Part shown: positions 1-12,708 of the stretch, in pieces | How positions within the stretch are numbered: position 1 is the first letter of the stretch | Layout: each line of letters opens with the position of its first letter | Assembly (NCBI RefSeq): GCF_964340395.1 | Contig: NC_135559.1 | Location: 5,354,501-5,418,500 of the forward strand | Direction: 5' to 3' | Length of the DNA: 64,000 nucleotides | Source: Glandiceps talaboti | Lineage: Eukaryota > Hemichordata > Enteropneusta > Spengelidae | Position numbers and translations under genes: made by a program | The notes under the pieces: generated by a model | The model's input: the letters and a program-made list of their open reading frames with translations, nothing else | What the model was told of the DNA's origin: nothing | The model's database searches: none

Positions 1-1042
1 TTGATCACCAATCGTGATATTTTACCAGGAAATCGTCCAGCTTTCGTTTCAAGATTCTAGATAAAGTTGACGTCATGACTGGATGACAGTTGCCATGGTG
101 ACGTCAGGTATGCAATCAACTGCACAGAGAATGTAGCCAACATTTTAGGTTGTTATATTACGGCGTGATTGGCTCAAACGGATCTTTTTCTCAAAATTTT
201 GTGTCATTTGTTGCATACAAATTGAGTGCTGAGCGTAATATGGGTCACACCCTAAGAAAGAGTGGGTTGTGGTTCCATATAACCAACCGAAATCAAGGCC
301 TCAGATTGGCCAAGTCGGTCTAGATAGCCGTAGTATAAAGATTGTTAAAGAATTACATTTTGTAAACATGACAGGGTCAAAGTGGGTTTGATAACCTACC
401 ATGCACCATGTATGGTATGACGTTGTATCAGAAGGTGTTGTGTGTGGAGTAAAGAACACTAACACACATCGAATGATCGATTGGTTTCACAGACATATTA
501 ACCTAAAGTATATATGTAGATACATGTACATCATACACCTTTAGACACCACCACGAGCGAACCTAAACGCATCGATACGACACTTACAGCAGGTTGTGTC
601 ATTGTGCTATTCACCGTAGTCGTGACTTTGGACAAAATTGCATCCAACCAGCTACCGGGGTCGATCGATAGAGCGATAGAAACAAATATCGTGAAAAATT
701 GTACAGGGATGATATAACAGGTAAGGCAAACCACCACTTTTTGTCTTTTTATATGTTTAGGCGTGAATATGTAAATTTCATTTTGATACATTTGTATTAG
801 CTACAATAATTGTAGTCTCAGTCATTTTTTCTACCTTAGCTTTTTATCATTCCGGGAATTGCACTCAAAAATGTTATTTTTGCGTGTAATCAGCTGCGGA
901 ATGATAAAACGCACAGAAAAAAAGACCAAAATGGGTGTGATTTTGGTAATAATACAATAAAGGTGATAAACCCATATTTTAGGTGTACTTCCCAAAATCT
1001 AGATATTTTTGATCTCTATTCGTAGGCAACAACAGTCCTATC

Positions 1043-1110
1043 GGGGGCATTTGTCCGGGGGGCATTTGTCCTACGGGGCATTTGTCCGGGGGGGGGGGGC
1101 GTTTGTCCTA
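1043..1110. repeat. Short tandem repeat, GGGGCATTTGTCC units
   Basis: About four near-copies of a 13-19 bp unit built on GGGGCATTTGTCC, with variable G-run length. The runs of G make it a slippage-prone tract. Confidence 0.75.
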
Positions 1111-1782
1111 GAACCGACCTTAGCATGTATTGTTACAATGTGTTTCTACGAATTCTTTCGTTTTGAATTCTTAGTAAAGCGGAAACTAGATTTCCATTGT
1201 CATTATCGACTGAGCTGAGAGACTTCAAGCAGAATGTAACTCTTTCATTTCATTAATGAGCTAGAGGCTCGTGACAAAACTCGATTCTGACTTGTTCAGG
1301 GTGGGGGTGGGGTAGGGGTGGGGTGGTGGGGAGTACCTGGTTTGTTCTGACATGGTCATGAATTGGTTGTTGCACTGGTTTTCCTTAGGTTTTGAAAACC
1401 TTCCTAAAATGAAAGCAAATATGGTTACAATTAATATTTATAATTGTTTACCACAATAAGGAACATTTTTAAGTTTTAAGCTTTAACATGTGAAAAGAAT
1501 ACTCTTTCTAATTCCCACTAGAGTTATATGCATGGTGGGCCTGGGTGTGCGTTTGCGTTTTGGACAGACCTGTGGAATCAACAAAAGACGGTGATTCGAA
1601 GTACGCATGTGCCAGTTCGTAGAATTATTGAGTTCGATGAAATCATTTCAGATCGACGTAATAACTGTAACTTAACCCAGGGTATGTTGTTGAGTTGACT
1701 GATAAACAGAACTCTTTATGCTAGTGTTGTACCATGGCATAATTACAAAGGTACATTTTCATTTACAAAGTTAATACATTTC

Positions 1783-1911
1783 TGTCAGTCAGTCAGTCAG
1801 TCAGTCAGTCAATCAGTCAGTCTCTAAATATCTATCTGTCTGCCTGTGTCTGTCTTTCCGTCTTTCCGTCCGGCCGTCCGTCCATCAGTTAGTTAGTCAG
1901 TCAGTCAGTCA

Positions 1912-1987
<76 letters not shown>

Positions 1988-2034
1988 CCGTCTGCCTCTA
2001 TCTCTACATACATCACACACACACACACACACAC
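1783..2034. repeat. Compound microsatellite (GTCA)n / (TCTG)n / (CA)n
   Basis: The tract begins with GTCA repeats near 1786-1825, passes through diverged CTGT/CCGT units, has a long uninterrupted (TCTG)n from about 1912 to 1987, and ends with (CA)n at about 2013-2034. Short reading frames across it encode only TDRQ-type repeats and are artefacts. Confidence 0.9.
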
Positions 2035-2895
2035 ATTTATGTATGCATGCATGCATGCAGGGGGCACGCACGAACACACACATACATACTCAAACAAACA
2101 AACGATTCTTTATGTTATTCCACGTTTTAAATGTTAGTATGTGAATATTTCATGGGGGCGGGAGGGGGGGGGGGTCTGTTGTTCCCTGAGAATTACATGA
2201 TTGTTCTACTGGCACCCAATATGTAAAGTCGTAACTAGGGGAGGGTGGTGTATTTTTCTATTGGGCAGATGAAACGTCTCTGACCCCCTCTGTGTAAAAC
2301 TTGAAACAGGCTGACCCCCATCACTAATTTCTAAAACGTAACGACCCCCCCCCTCCCTGCACCACATCGTATTCACAAAACGCAACCCCCCTCCCCGCAC
2401 CATCGTATTCACATCGTATTCACATGCCAGGTATTTCACCGTGACTCAGAGGGGACCATCATGTAATTAGCAACTACATATGGTTGAATTATTTTGTAAA
2501 AAAGCTTAGTAACATCTTGACAGTGAAAGGTTTGGGAAGAGCTTGAGATAGGAATATGTCGACTTCTCATGAGGTCCTAGGGGTCTCATATTAAGAATAT
2601 GGGCAAGGAATTGATGCAAGATCAAATACTACATTTCAGACAGTCATGTCGCTGTAGAAATTACCTTTTCTTCTATCGTAATCCAAAACACAACGAACTC
2701 CAAAATTTTCAAAACAAGACAGACCCCCCCCCCCCCTTCACACACACACTACCAACTTCAAAAAAGGGTAACCCCCTCCTCCCCGGCCGGAGAAACTGAC
2801 CGGTCCCTTAGACAACAACTAACAACTACTTTCTTTATCCCATGTATAGAACATAGTAACGTGACCAGGAATACCCTGGGATACCCATTCATAGG

Positions 2896-3572
2896 ATGTT
2901 TAAAATCGAAGAACGGTCGCGCAAGAGAACCAGGGACCAAAGAGAGATGAGTTACACTAGAGTGCACAGGGAGTCACAACATCGAAGGCATCGTGATCAA
3001 AATTCTCAAAAGAGATACAGAGACCACCAAGGGAGGGGTCGTAATGCCGATCAAAGGCAGTCGTTAGGAGATCAAAGGTCTCATGAACGACATCCTCGAA
3101 AGAGACGCAGGAATGACAATACGGATCAGTCGTCAGAGGATCGGAGGTCTCGTGACCCATATTTACGAGATTTAGAGAGGAGCGGGGATCGCCGAGGGCG
3201 GAGTCGAGTGTCACAAGATCAGAGTTCTCACGATCAACATCACATGTATAGAGGAAAGAAACATGTAAATATTCATCATGAACATAGAAGACAGGAAGAT
3301 ATTTATCGACAAAGCCATTATTCTAAAAGGTTTAAATTTTTCACTTTTTTTTATGAAAGAGTACATCTTTAATAGTACCTTTACAATATTATGACAGTGT
3401 TACAAATGTCAATAATAAGGTAGTCATCACATATTAGAATAGTCTGCATTCTCGCAAACCAAAGTTATTATTTCTTCATCGACACTGAAATAACCTCTTG
3501 GCGATGCGTTTTGGACGGTGCTGTAAAAAGTAAAAGAGGCTGTGGTTTACGACGATGAATAACCTATAGTAA

Positions 3573-3665
<93 letters not shown>

Positions 3666-3953
3666 CCTCGTTTTAGGTCCACATATGAGAGGCAAAGTGA
3701 ACCTGTACCTAAACGTTTGCGTTGTGATAAGGTTGAAAAGCAAATACACACGATAGTCAAAGCTGAAAGGTGAGCTGTATTTATTTCAAGGAATATTTGT
3801 GATTTGGGCGTAAAACCACAAGTTTCTCATTTGGTAATGCATTTTGTAATACACATGACAACATAGTCATTGTCTTTATAACTGATTTTAAATTGATTTG
3901 GATGAAAGTGAGAACATTTGAGTGTATGCCTTTCCTTTGTACAATGCATGTAT

Positions 3954-4028
<75 letters not shown>

Positions 4029-7000
4029 AGAAAGACAGAGACCTTCATGTAGATAGTTTTACATGTAATATCATGTGAATTTTGTTTTTATGGTTTCAGC
4101 ATGATGGGACCAAGACCAATGTCAATACATTTCCTACAGAGGTTATCAGTAATGGAGCCAATCAAAGCCCTAGATAAACTAGTAGCAAACATGGACGAAT
4201 TTGAACTCACCCTTAATTCAGAAGAACCTGGTACAGAATACCTGGAACACTTGATACCAACACTGATAAATATCTTGCAGAACAAATTTCATCCAGAAAA
4301 TTTGCGCGCCATATTAGTCAAGGTGAGTGATTCCATGTTGTTTAACAAGATCTTAAAGTTCATTCCGGACATGAGTACTGAGACATCAAAAGCAAGACAG
4401 GAGAAGTTTCCCCAGATAACTAAAGGCATTATTGGACTACTTGACGGCTTCCTGGAATGGATACCACAGAGTTACAACCGAGTGATGGTACTTATTTCAA
4501 CGTTAAATGACACAGTAAACGATCTTGTAGAAGAAAACATCTTAGATGAATCTTTAATTAAGTCGATGGATTTGCTGAAGGCTAAGAAGAAACAAGTAGG
4601 ATTAGACCTGAAGAAAGGAACTGCTCCTACTCTGGCAGCGAGCTTTCGTGAAATACCTGTTATCCCAAGGAATGAAGATTTCAAAGAAACAGCTTCTAGA
4701 CAGATTTCTCCAAACCTAGTAGACAGGTCTTACCAAAGCACTGAACAATACTTAGATGTACAATTTACCCTGCTGAGAGAAGACTTTATCAGACCATTGA
4801 GGAATGGCATATTGTTTCTCCAGAAGGGAGGCTCTGAACCAGACAGAAGAATGCTAAGAAACCTAGACATAAGAGTGTATGGTGAAGTGAGAATACTTTA
4901 TCCAACATGCAAGAATAATACTATCATCTACACATTAAAGATGGAGAATCGAAAAATGCTGAAGCGCATTAATTGGAAGAAGTCTAAGAGGTTCATCCAT
5001 GGCTCATTGCTTTGTTTGTCAAGTGATTCCTTCAACACTTTGATATTTGCCACCGTTGCAAGTACAGACAGAGATAAACTCCATCGTGGACTTCTGGATG
5101 TAAAATTTGAATCAGTTTCATCAGAGGAGCTTCACAATTTAAATCCAAATATCAACTTTAGCATGGTTGAAAGTTCTGCATTTTTTGTGGCATACAGACA
5201 TAACTTATCAACTCTCCAAACATTCAAGGAGAAGGTGCCATTCGAGCGTTACATCGTTAAATGCAAAAGTGACATTGGACCGCCTCTATATTTGAGGAAC
5301 GAGGATGATAGCAAGTCTCCTGTTTCCTTTACATTCCATCAACTGATTGAACACACTTCTGAGATATATCGAGAAGAAGGAGAGGAAAGAGATGTAGAAG
5401 TATTAGATGACTTCAGCCATTGCCAAGTGCTTGACTTCAATACGTGGCCATCTGCAAATGTACTTGGTTTAGATAAATCCCAATATGAAGCAGTGAAACT
5501 AGCCTTGACGAAAGAATTTGCTCTTATCCAAGGACCTCCTGGAACAGGTAAGACCTACATTGGTCTCAAGATAGTTCAATTATTGCTGGGAAACAGGCAA
5601 AGATGGAACACAGAAAACACACCCTTGTTGATTGTGTGTTATACAAACCATGCTTTAGATCAGTTCCTTGAGGGTATTCAGAAGTTTGAACCAAAGGGCA
5701 TTGTTCGTCTTGGAGGAAGAAGCAAGAGTAATAATTTGAAGGCATGCTGCTTGAATGAAATAAAGCAACAAAGGCAAAAGTATTCATATACTGGCAATAA
5801 TAAAGGTCTATGGCGACGAAGGAAAGATTTAAGAAAAGCTGGAGATGCTATTGTAAGGGCATCAAGTATAATTAGAGCCACTGAAGAAGGTATTCTTTCT
5901 GAAGATGACCTTAACATTGGTCAGTATCATCTGAGACAGATGAAGATGGCAAATGGATGTACAAGTGGAAGTTGTATATCTTATTGGCTCAGTCTTTGGG
6001 ATTTAAGTGATAAGGTCAGTACAGATTACCAAGCTCATAGTGACAATGATGTTCGCTTTATTGCAGTTGAAGATGAAAGAGAGTTCTATGAGAATGATAG
6101 AGTATCCTATGGTGCCTTTGATATTTTTGATTCCGTGGATGACAATGTCAAACCAACAATCACCTTGAAAGATCTAGATCCTGGTATAAAGCCTTGTAGA
6201 AATAAGAGAAAGCATAATCATGAATTAAGAGACCATTGGATTCATGAAATTTCAGGTCGTGAAAGAAGTACACTGCAGTACGTGATTGCCAATGAACTGT
6301 CATCTGAGGCAAAAATGACACATGAGGAGGCAATCAGTATACATAACATATGGGACCTATCTTATGAAGACAGATGGCGTTTGTATAGATATTGGATTCA
6401 TCAACTGAAAACACATAATATCAGCATTATTTCAGAACAAGAAGGATCCTTTACTGAAGCTGCAGCCCTATACAATGAGTTGCAGAATGATGAAGATGTT
6501 GAAATTTTAAAGAATTCACCTGTAATTGGTGTAACAACAACAGGAGCAGCAAGGATGCGATCAGTTCTTCATCGGGTTAAGCCAAAGGTTGTTATCATCG
6601 AGGAAGCTGCTGAAATTCTTGAAGCACATCTTGTAACCTCTCTGTCTGATAGATGTGAACATGTCATCTTGATTGGTGATCATAAGCAGCTTAGGCCAAA
6701 ACCAAATGTCTATGATCTTGGAAAGAGTTACAATCTAGACATATCTTTGTTTGAACGAATGGTCAAGAATAAGGTACCATGCGTCACACTGTCAACACAG
6801 CATCGTATGAGGCCTGACATTGCAAGCCTAATTGTTCCACATATATACGAGAACCTGATAAACCATGAGACTGTACAGAATATGCCCGATGTAAACGGGA
6901 TGAAGCACAATGTCTTCTTCATTGACCATGATGTGATGGAGGATAAAGATGACGAAAATAAGTCACACTCAAACACTCACGAAGCTGAGTTTCTTGCAAA

Positions 7001-10000
7001 ACTATGTGGATACCTTCTAAAGCAGGGATATGATACATCACAGATTACAATCATCACTGCATACAGTGGCCAACTATTCAAGATTCGAGAGTCTATGCCA
7101 AGAGATGAATTCCAGGGAATTCATGTCACATGTGTCGACAATTTCCAGGGAGAAGAGAATGACATCATACTCCTGTCACTAGTAAGAAGTAATAGAGATG
7201 GAAGAATTGGATTCCTAGCCAATGAGAACAGAATGTGTGTGGCTCTGTCAAGAGCGAGAAGAGGTCTGTATTGCATAGGCAATTTTGGACTACTTTCTAA
7301 CCGCAGTAAGGTATGGGCTTCAATTGTAAGAAATGTCAAAGGAATTGGATTCATCGGAAAAGAACTAGAATTAGAATGTCAGAATCATCCTGGAACAGTC
7401 ACCAAAGTCAGCCAAACAGAGGATTTTCAAAAGGTGAGACATGGAGGATGTGATGTGCCATGTGAATACCGTTTGACTTGCGGCCATGTATGTCGTAAGT
7501 TCTGTCACATTGATGATGCTGACCACAATCGTTACCGTTGTGAGCAGAGATGTGAAAAGTCTATGTGTGATATTGATCATTTGTGTCAAAGGAAGTGTTC
7601 TCATGTTGGAAGTTGCGGTCCATGCATGGTTGATGTAGTCAAGAACATGTTGCATTGTGACCACACCCAAACGATGCCTTGTTATGAAGAACCCACATAC
7701 TGTGAAGTTAAAGTGAAGAAGACCATACCAAAATGTAATCATGAACAAATGGTACACTGCTCCTTAGAACCCGATGAGTTCATATGTCAAGAGTCATGTG
7801 TAAAGGTTCTAGATTGTGGTCATAAGTGTAGGAACAAGTGTGGAAATCCGTGCACTCAAAAATGCAAAGAGCGCCTCAAATGTTTACTGAAATGTGGACA
7901 TGAAGGTCTAATGGAATGCTGGGAGGATCCCCACAACTTCATGTGCAAAGTTCCATGCAGTTCTATCCTCGAGTGTGAACATAAATGCACCGGAAATTGT
8001 GGAGATTGTAGGGAAGGCCGTCTCCATGAGAGATGCAAGAAGAAGTGCACCAGAATTCTCGTGTGTGGCCATACTTGCAGGGGGCTGTGTGATGATGTGT
8101 GTCCACCATGTACATCTAGATGTCAGAATCGCTGTAGACACAGTAGATGTCAGAAACTGTGTGGAGAGAATTGCACACCATGCAAAGAGAAGTGTGAATG
8201 GAAGTGTAAGCATTTCAGCTGTACCACCAACTGCAGTGAACCATGCAATCGTGAGCGATGCAATAAGCCTTGCTCTAGAAATATAAAGTGTGGCCACCCT
8301 TGCATTGGTATATGTGGCGAACCATGCCCTGCAAAATGTCGCATCTGTAATAAAGATGAAGTGTGTGAAATCTTCTTGGGTGAGGAAGACGAACCAGGTG
8401 CTAGGTTTGTTGAATTAGAAGACTGCAAACATGTTCTTGAGGTGCAGGGACTCGACCAGTGGATGGACATGGTGGAAGAAGAAGATGGGGAAAAGGCCAG
8501 AGAGATTCAATTGAAAGCATGTCCAAAATGTAAGACTCCAATAAGGAGGAATCTGAGATATGGTAACACCACCAAGAAGCTCCTGAAAGACATTGATGAT
8601 GTGAAGGAAGCAATCAATGGGGATGCACGAAAACGTGAAAAACTGAAAGAGTCTATGAGATTGATGTTATATATTATACATCCTAGAGGAGTTAACAACA
8701 GATTGAATATGAATGTCATAGAAAGAATGATGTCATCCTATCATTTATTTGGTGGCAATCGAGGAAATCGGTGCAAAGACCGGATCCAGACAGTCATACA
8801 AAGTTCTGTAGCATTATACAGTTTGGAATTACTGGAAACACAAATTAAACATCTTCTGAAGATTGAAAAATTACTTCAGAGGCTCAAGTCTCAAGGCAAC
8901 TTGACAAATGAAGACAAGACGAGCATTAGACGAGAAGGTTGTAGCCTAAAGGAGCACTTATTCAGAATAACGGCAAGGCCTGATTACCCGGTAAGCAAAC
9001 AGCAAATAAAGGAAACACAGAATGAGATTCTTCGGGTCACATGGCTTCTTAACATATCTACTATAAAAAGATCACTTCAAAATGCAGGTATCCTGAAAGA
9101 ATTCAAAGACAACGAGCAAACTAAAGATGACAGGGATGAAACAGTGTCTCTGGGATCTGCCCATGATCAGCACAGGCAGGAAGGAAGTGAATTTGAAATT
9201 GCAGCAAATGACCAGAGAGAAAATGTAGCAGCCAATGATCAGGAGGGAAACATAAGTGAAATTGTAGCAAGTGATAAGGAGGAAAATGAAATTGAAATGG
9301 TAGCAAGTTGTCAGGAGGAAAACATGAATGAAACTGAAGTAAATGGTCAGGAGAACAAAGATGGAAATGTAGAAAACTGTCATGGGGATAACAGAGATGA
9401 AAAAGCAGCAAATGGAAATGAAATTGAAAACATAGAGGAAATTGTAGCAAATGATATGGAAGAAAATGTCAATGAGAGTGTGGGAAACGTTGACCAAAAT
9501 GTAGCAAAAAGTCAGGAAGAATATTATGTGGATGAAATTTTAGCAAAGCATCAGGAAGAAAACATAGATGAATATGTAGTCAATTGTCAGCAAGGAAGTG
9601 GAGATGAAATTATAACACATTGCCAAGAGGAAAACAAATGCAAAAGTGCAGTGAATGGTCATAAAGAAAACAGTGATATAAATTTAGCAAATTGTCAGGA
9701 AAGAAACAAAGATGAAAATGTAGGAAATTGTCAGGAAGAAAAAAGAGATGAAAATGTAGCAAATGGCCAGGAAGAAAAAGGAGATGAAGGAGTAGCAAGT
9801 GGTCAGGAGAATAGCATAGACGAAATTGTAGATAATAGTCAAGTGACAAATAAAGATGAATCTGTAGCCAAGTGTCAGGAAGAAAATGAAAATGTAGCAA
9901 GAGGTCAGAGACAAAACATAGGTGAAAATGTAACAAATTGTCAGGAAGGGAATGACGGTGAAATTGTAGCAAGTGTTGAAGAAGAAAATGTAGATGATTT

Positions 10001-10526
10001 CATAGCAATTGATATTGAAGAAAAAGAAGATGAAAATGTAACAAGTGGTCAAGAAGAAAAAGATGAAGAAGAGGAAGATGTAGATGACATTGTAACAAAG
10101 GAATTATCCAAAGAAGATGATGTTGAGACACTGATCAGATCAGCCCTACAGATTTTAACCAGCTGTGAACCCTTTACCGCAGATAAAGATGAGCGTTTGA
10201 AGGATATATCTATGAAGTTGAAAGATATGATACCTGGTGAGTACTATGCTGAAGTGACACAAGAAGAACGACAAATGGTGGTAAAAGCCATGCAGTTCTC
10301 CAGAGGTCATTGGTTCAAATGTCCGAATGGTCACATCTATTGTATTGGTGAATGTGGTGGAGCAATGCAAGAGGCTAAATGTCCAGAATGTGATGCTAAA
10401 ATAGGTGGTAGGAATCATGCACTAGAGAGTGGTAATCAGCTGGCTTCAGAAATGGATGGTGCTAGACATGGTGCCTGGTCAGAACAAGCCAACCTGGAGA
10501 ATTATCAAATTGATGACTGGGATTGA
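2896..10526 (+). CDS. ZNFX1: NFX1-type zinc finger-containing protein 1 (ZNFX1), SF1 RNA helicase
   Basis: Three coding exons, 2896-3329, 3677-3769 and 4100-10526, join in phase (AG|G and AG|C codons) to give 2317 aa. Residues 1-175 are Arg/Asp/Ser/His-rich. An armadillo-like N-terminal domain follows, then a UPF1-like SF1 helicase with Walker A GPPGTGKT (about residue 654), VVIIEEAAE (about 1006), LIGDHKQLRP, QHRMRP and VALSRARRG. After it come NFX1-type Cys/His fingers, a 12-residue acidic repeat (about 1880-2165) and a C-terminal RZ-type finger (HWFKCPNGHIYCIGECGG). Domain order matches vertebrate ZNFX1, including the extreme C-terminus (SNQLASEMDGA type). Family knowledge: ZNFX1 senses viral RNA and restricts it in mammals, and works in small-RNA inheritance granules in nematodes. 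The 6.4-kb uninterrupted last exon is typical of this family. The start is the first ATG of exon 1; an upstream non-coding exon is possible (CATAG precedes it closely). Confidence 0.95.
3575..3662 (+). repeat. (CT)44 microsatellite in ZNFX1 intron 1
   Basis: A perfect CT dinucleotide tract of 88 bp ends 14 bp before the exon 2 acceptor, so it doubles as an exceptionally long polypyrimidine tract. Confidence 0.97.
3677..3769 (+). other. ZNFX1: ZNFX1 coding exon 2, skippable in frame
   Basis: This 93-nt exon has acceptor TTTTAG and donor GAAAG|GTGAGC. It encodes 31 residues and has the same phase at both ends, so exon 1 can join exon 3 directly without a frameshift. Its flanking introns carry long complementary tracts, (CT)44 upstream and (GA)32 downstream. 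Confidence 0.8.
3957..4020 (+). repeat. (GA)32 microsatellite in ZNFX1 intron 2
   Basis: A perfect GA tract of 64 bp lies 79 bp before the exon 3 acceptor (GGTTTCAG at about 4099). It is complementary to the (CT)44 tract on the other side of exon 2. Confidence 0.97.
9200..10075 (+). repeat. ZNFX1: Coding minisatellite, 36-bp unit (12-residue acidic repeat in ZNFX1)
   Basis: Roughly 20 or more degenerate copies of a 12-residue unit of the type VANCQEENxDEx are encoded in tandem. At DNA level the phrase GTAGCAAATGGTCAGGAGGA recurs with about 36-bp spacing. The repeat separates the coiled C-terminal linker from the RZ finger. I do not know a counterpart of this length in vertebrate ZNFX1. Confidence 0.85.
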
Positions 10527-10848
10527 TTTTAACAAAGGTATGCAAGCTGTTATTTTTATATTTGCTCAGTATCTACATTGTGTAACATATATTTCAGTTG
10601 AGCTATAGGATAAGCATGGGGAAATGGCTATGGGTGTAAGTGTGTAATTTGACTGAAAAGAATGTAAGGTTGTACTAATAATTCCTATTTACAAGAGATG
10701 TGAAAATGTCTACATGTTGTTTTCAAGGTTAATTTACCCAAATTGCGGTAGAAACAATTACTACCACTAATCCAGTGTACATCAAAATTAGCATGTATCA
10801 GCAAGGAACAATATGGAAGAACAGGTCTAAACATTTGCCAGATGAAAA

Positions 10849-10854
10849 AATAAA
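10849..10854 (+). terminator. Candidate poly(A) signal of ZNFX1
   Basis: AATAAA lies about 320 bp after the ZNFX1 stop. A GT-rich element is not obvious close behind, and a 3'-UTR intron (donor AACAAAG|GTATGC near 10536) cannot be excluded. Confidence 0.45.
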
Positions 10855-11109
10855 AGCATTACTCTGTGAGAAGATATCTCTTCAGGTGTTTCAGTTGTAC
10901 TGATCATGTCTCATTTCTATTGCAAGTCATATAAACAATGCATCATCAACCAACCAACCAACAAACCAACCAGACTGACTGACTGGTCAATCAACAGGTT
11001 ATCTATTTGATAATTATTTCATCAATGGATCAATGTATCAATGAATTGACATCTTAATTTCTTACTTTCAGGTATGTACCATGGATATGTCATGAAGATG
11101 AACAGTGAC

Positions 11110-11111
<2 letters not shown>

Positions 11112-11166
<55 letters not shown>

Positions 11167-11182
11167 GACACACACACACATA
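11112..11182. repeat. (CA)n microsatellite
   Basis: Nearly pure CA dinucleotide repeat with a short CAGA interruption near 11161. The short frames across it are artefacts. Confidence 0.95.
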
Positions 11183-12708
11183 CCCAAGCATGTATGTATG
11201 TATGCAAGCATACAGACAGCATATACATACTTACACATTTACACACACACCATTCCTGTGTTGGGGAGAAAGTTGTATCTCAGCCTCAACCAAAATGTAC
11301 TGTCGCTATAATAACTGGTATATATATTGTATACAGACAACAAGTCCTATTTTTCACATAATCAGATTACTAGTAAATTTCTTCTCTACTTCTTCATGGA
11401 GGATACACATTATGTCAAGACACATTATGTCAAGACACCAGCCATATTTTACTTTGGCAATGTTGATATTAGCTCTCATATACATTATCTGACTGAATTT
11501 TCCTAGGATTATAAGTCCTAGAGGTTATACACAGGGGTCAGTGGTGGAATATCCAATAATGTTTTCATAGTAAATAGTTGATATTCGTAATTTTACAACC
11601 ATTCTTGATTTTGGTCTGGCATGTTTCAGGATGTTTGAATTGGCCTTTACTTTATACTCAACCTAATGTTCTAATGAAACATATATGAACACTCATACTT
11701 TACAAGTTCTTTATGTTAAAAATCATACCATTACCAGATACTAGAAAAATTATGGATCTTACTACCAAATCAGAGTGACTATAGATTTTCAATAAGGCAC
11801 TACAATTTTTACATCTCACACAAGCTTTTTGTTACAAATTAACAAAAATACAGACACTGACAGTACACACCCATAAAAATGATACATTTTATCTCACTTT
11901 GAAAACAAATCAACATCACTGTTGGATGATGTGTAACAAGCAAGATTAAGACATTGTTAAATATTCAGAGGGAGATAAAAAGTAACATTTATGTGCATGT
12001 ATTTTGTTTGTGCAATTTGTAACAAAAAATTATGTGTGAGACGTAAAAACATCATGCTGCCTAATTGAAACTCTGCTGTCTTTCTGATTTGGTAGTATTG
12101 GATATAAAAAAGTTAGTCAGAGTTCAAATTATCTAATTAAAGATAAACGTCTATTTTGTACCCACTATATAGCTGGTTGAACATTTATACATAACTTTAA
12201 GTTTTAACATTACAATCAGTTTTTTCTTGTGTTATTTGTATATCAACCTTCAACGTAAGTGACCAAGGCTACAATTTCTTGGATAATGCTAATGATTTTC
12301 TTCAAAAAGATGACATTTGACAATTTACCATAAATATGTACTGTCTTGACTGATCAGTTAAATTGCCACAAGCTGAGTTTATACAGTGTTTGATGTGTTT
12401 AATGTTTGCTGGATACTGAAAGGTATATGTGACTATATTGGTCCTGAAAGTATAAAGTACTGCAGCAAATCAGCCTCACCTCTGTTTCTCTTGAAAGGAC
12501 ACAAGGTGAATTTCTGTTTTTAGAGCGTACTATTTACTGTTCATCAATATTAACATTGTTTCATACATGTATGATTTTATAAAATGTGATTTTTGAAGTT
12601 TATCTTTATCATAGATTTGCACCATCATTTTATCATCTTATTGAATGTGTATGGTTTCTGTACTACTCATTTACTGTAGTAGATTAGGTTGTACATGTAG
12701 TTTTTTAA

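Larger units (their letters stand above)
1..2895. other. Non-coding upstream region
   Basis: I see no supportable gene here. Open frames are short and lack recognisable domains. The stretch holds simple repeats (separate entries), G and C homopolymer runs near 2160-2180, 2345 and 2725, and presumably the promoter and 5' leader of the downstream ZNFX1 gene. A minus-strand 86-codon frame at 531-791 shows no homology I recognise. Confidence 0.5.

Noticed and set aside
1901-2097. Open frames of 60-62 codons
   Set aside because: They translate a TCTG microsatellite (TDRQ repeats) and have no other content.
8150-8470. Minus-strand frames opposite ZNFX1
   Set aside because: Antisense shadows of the Cys-rich and acidic repeat coding regions, with no independent domain.
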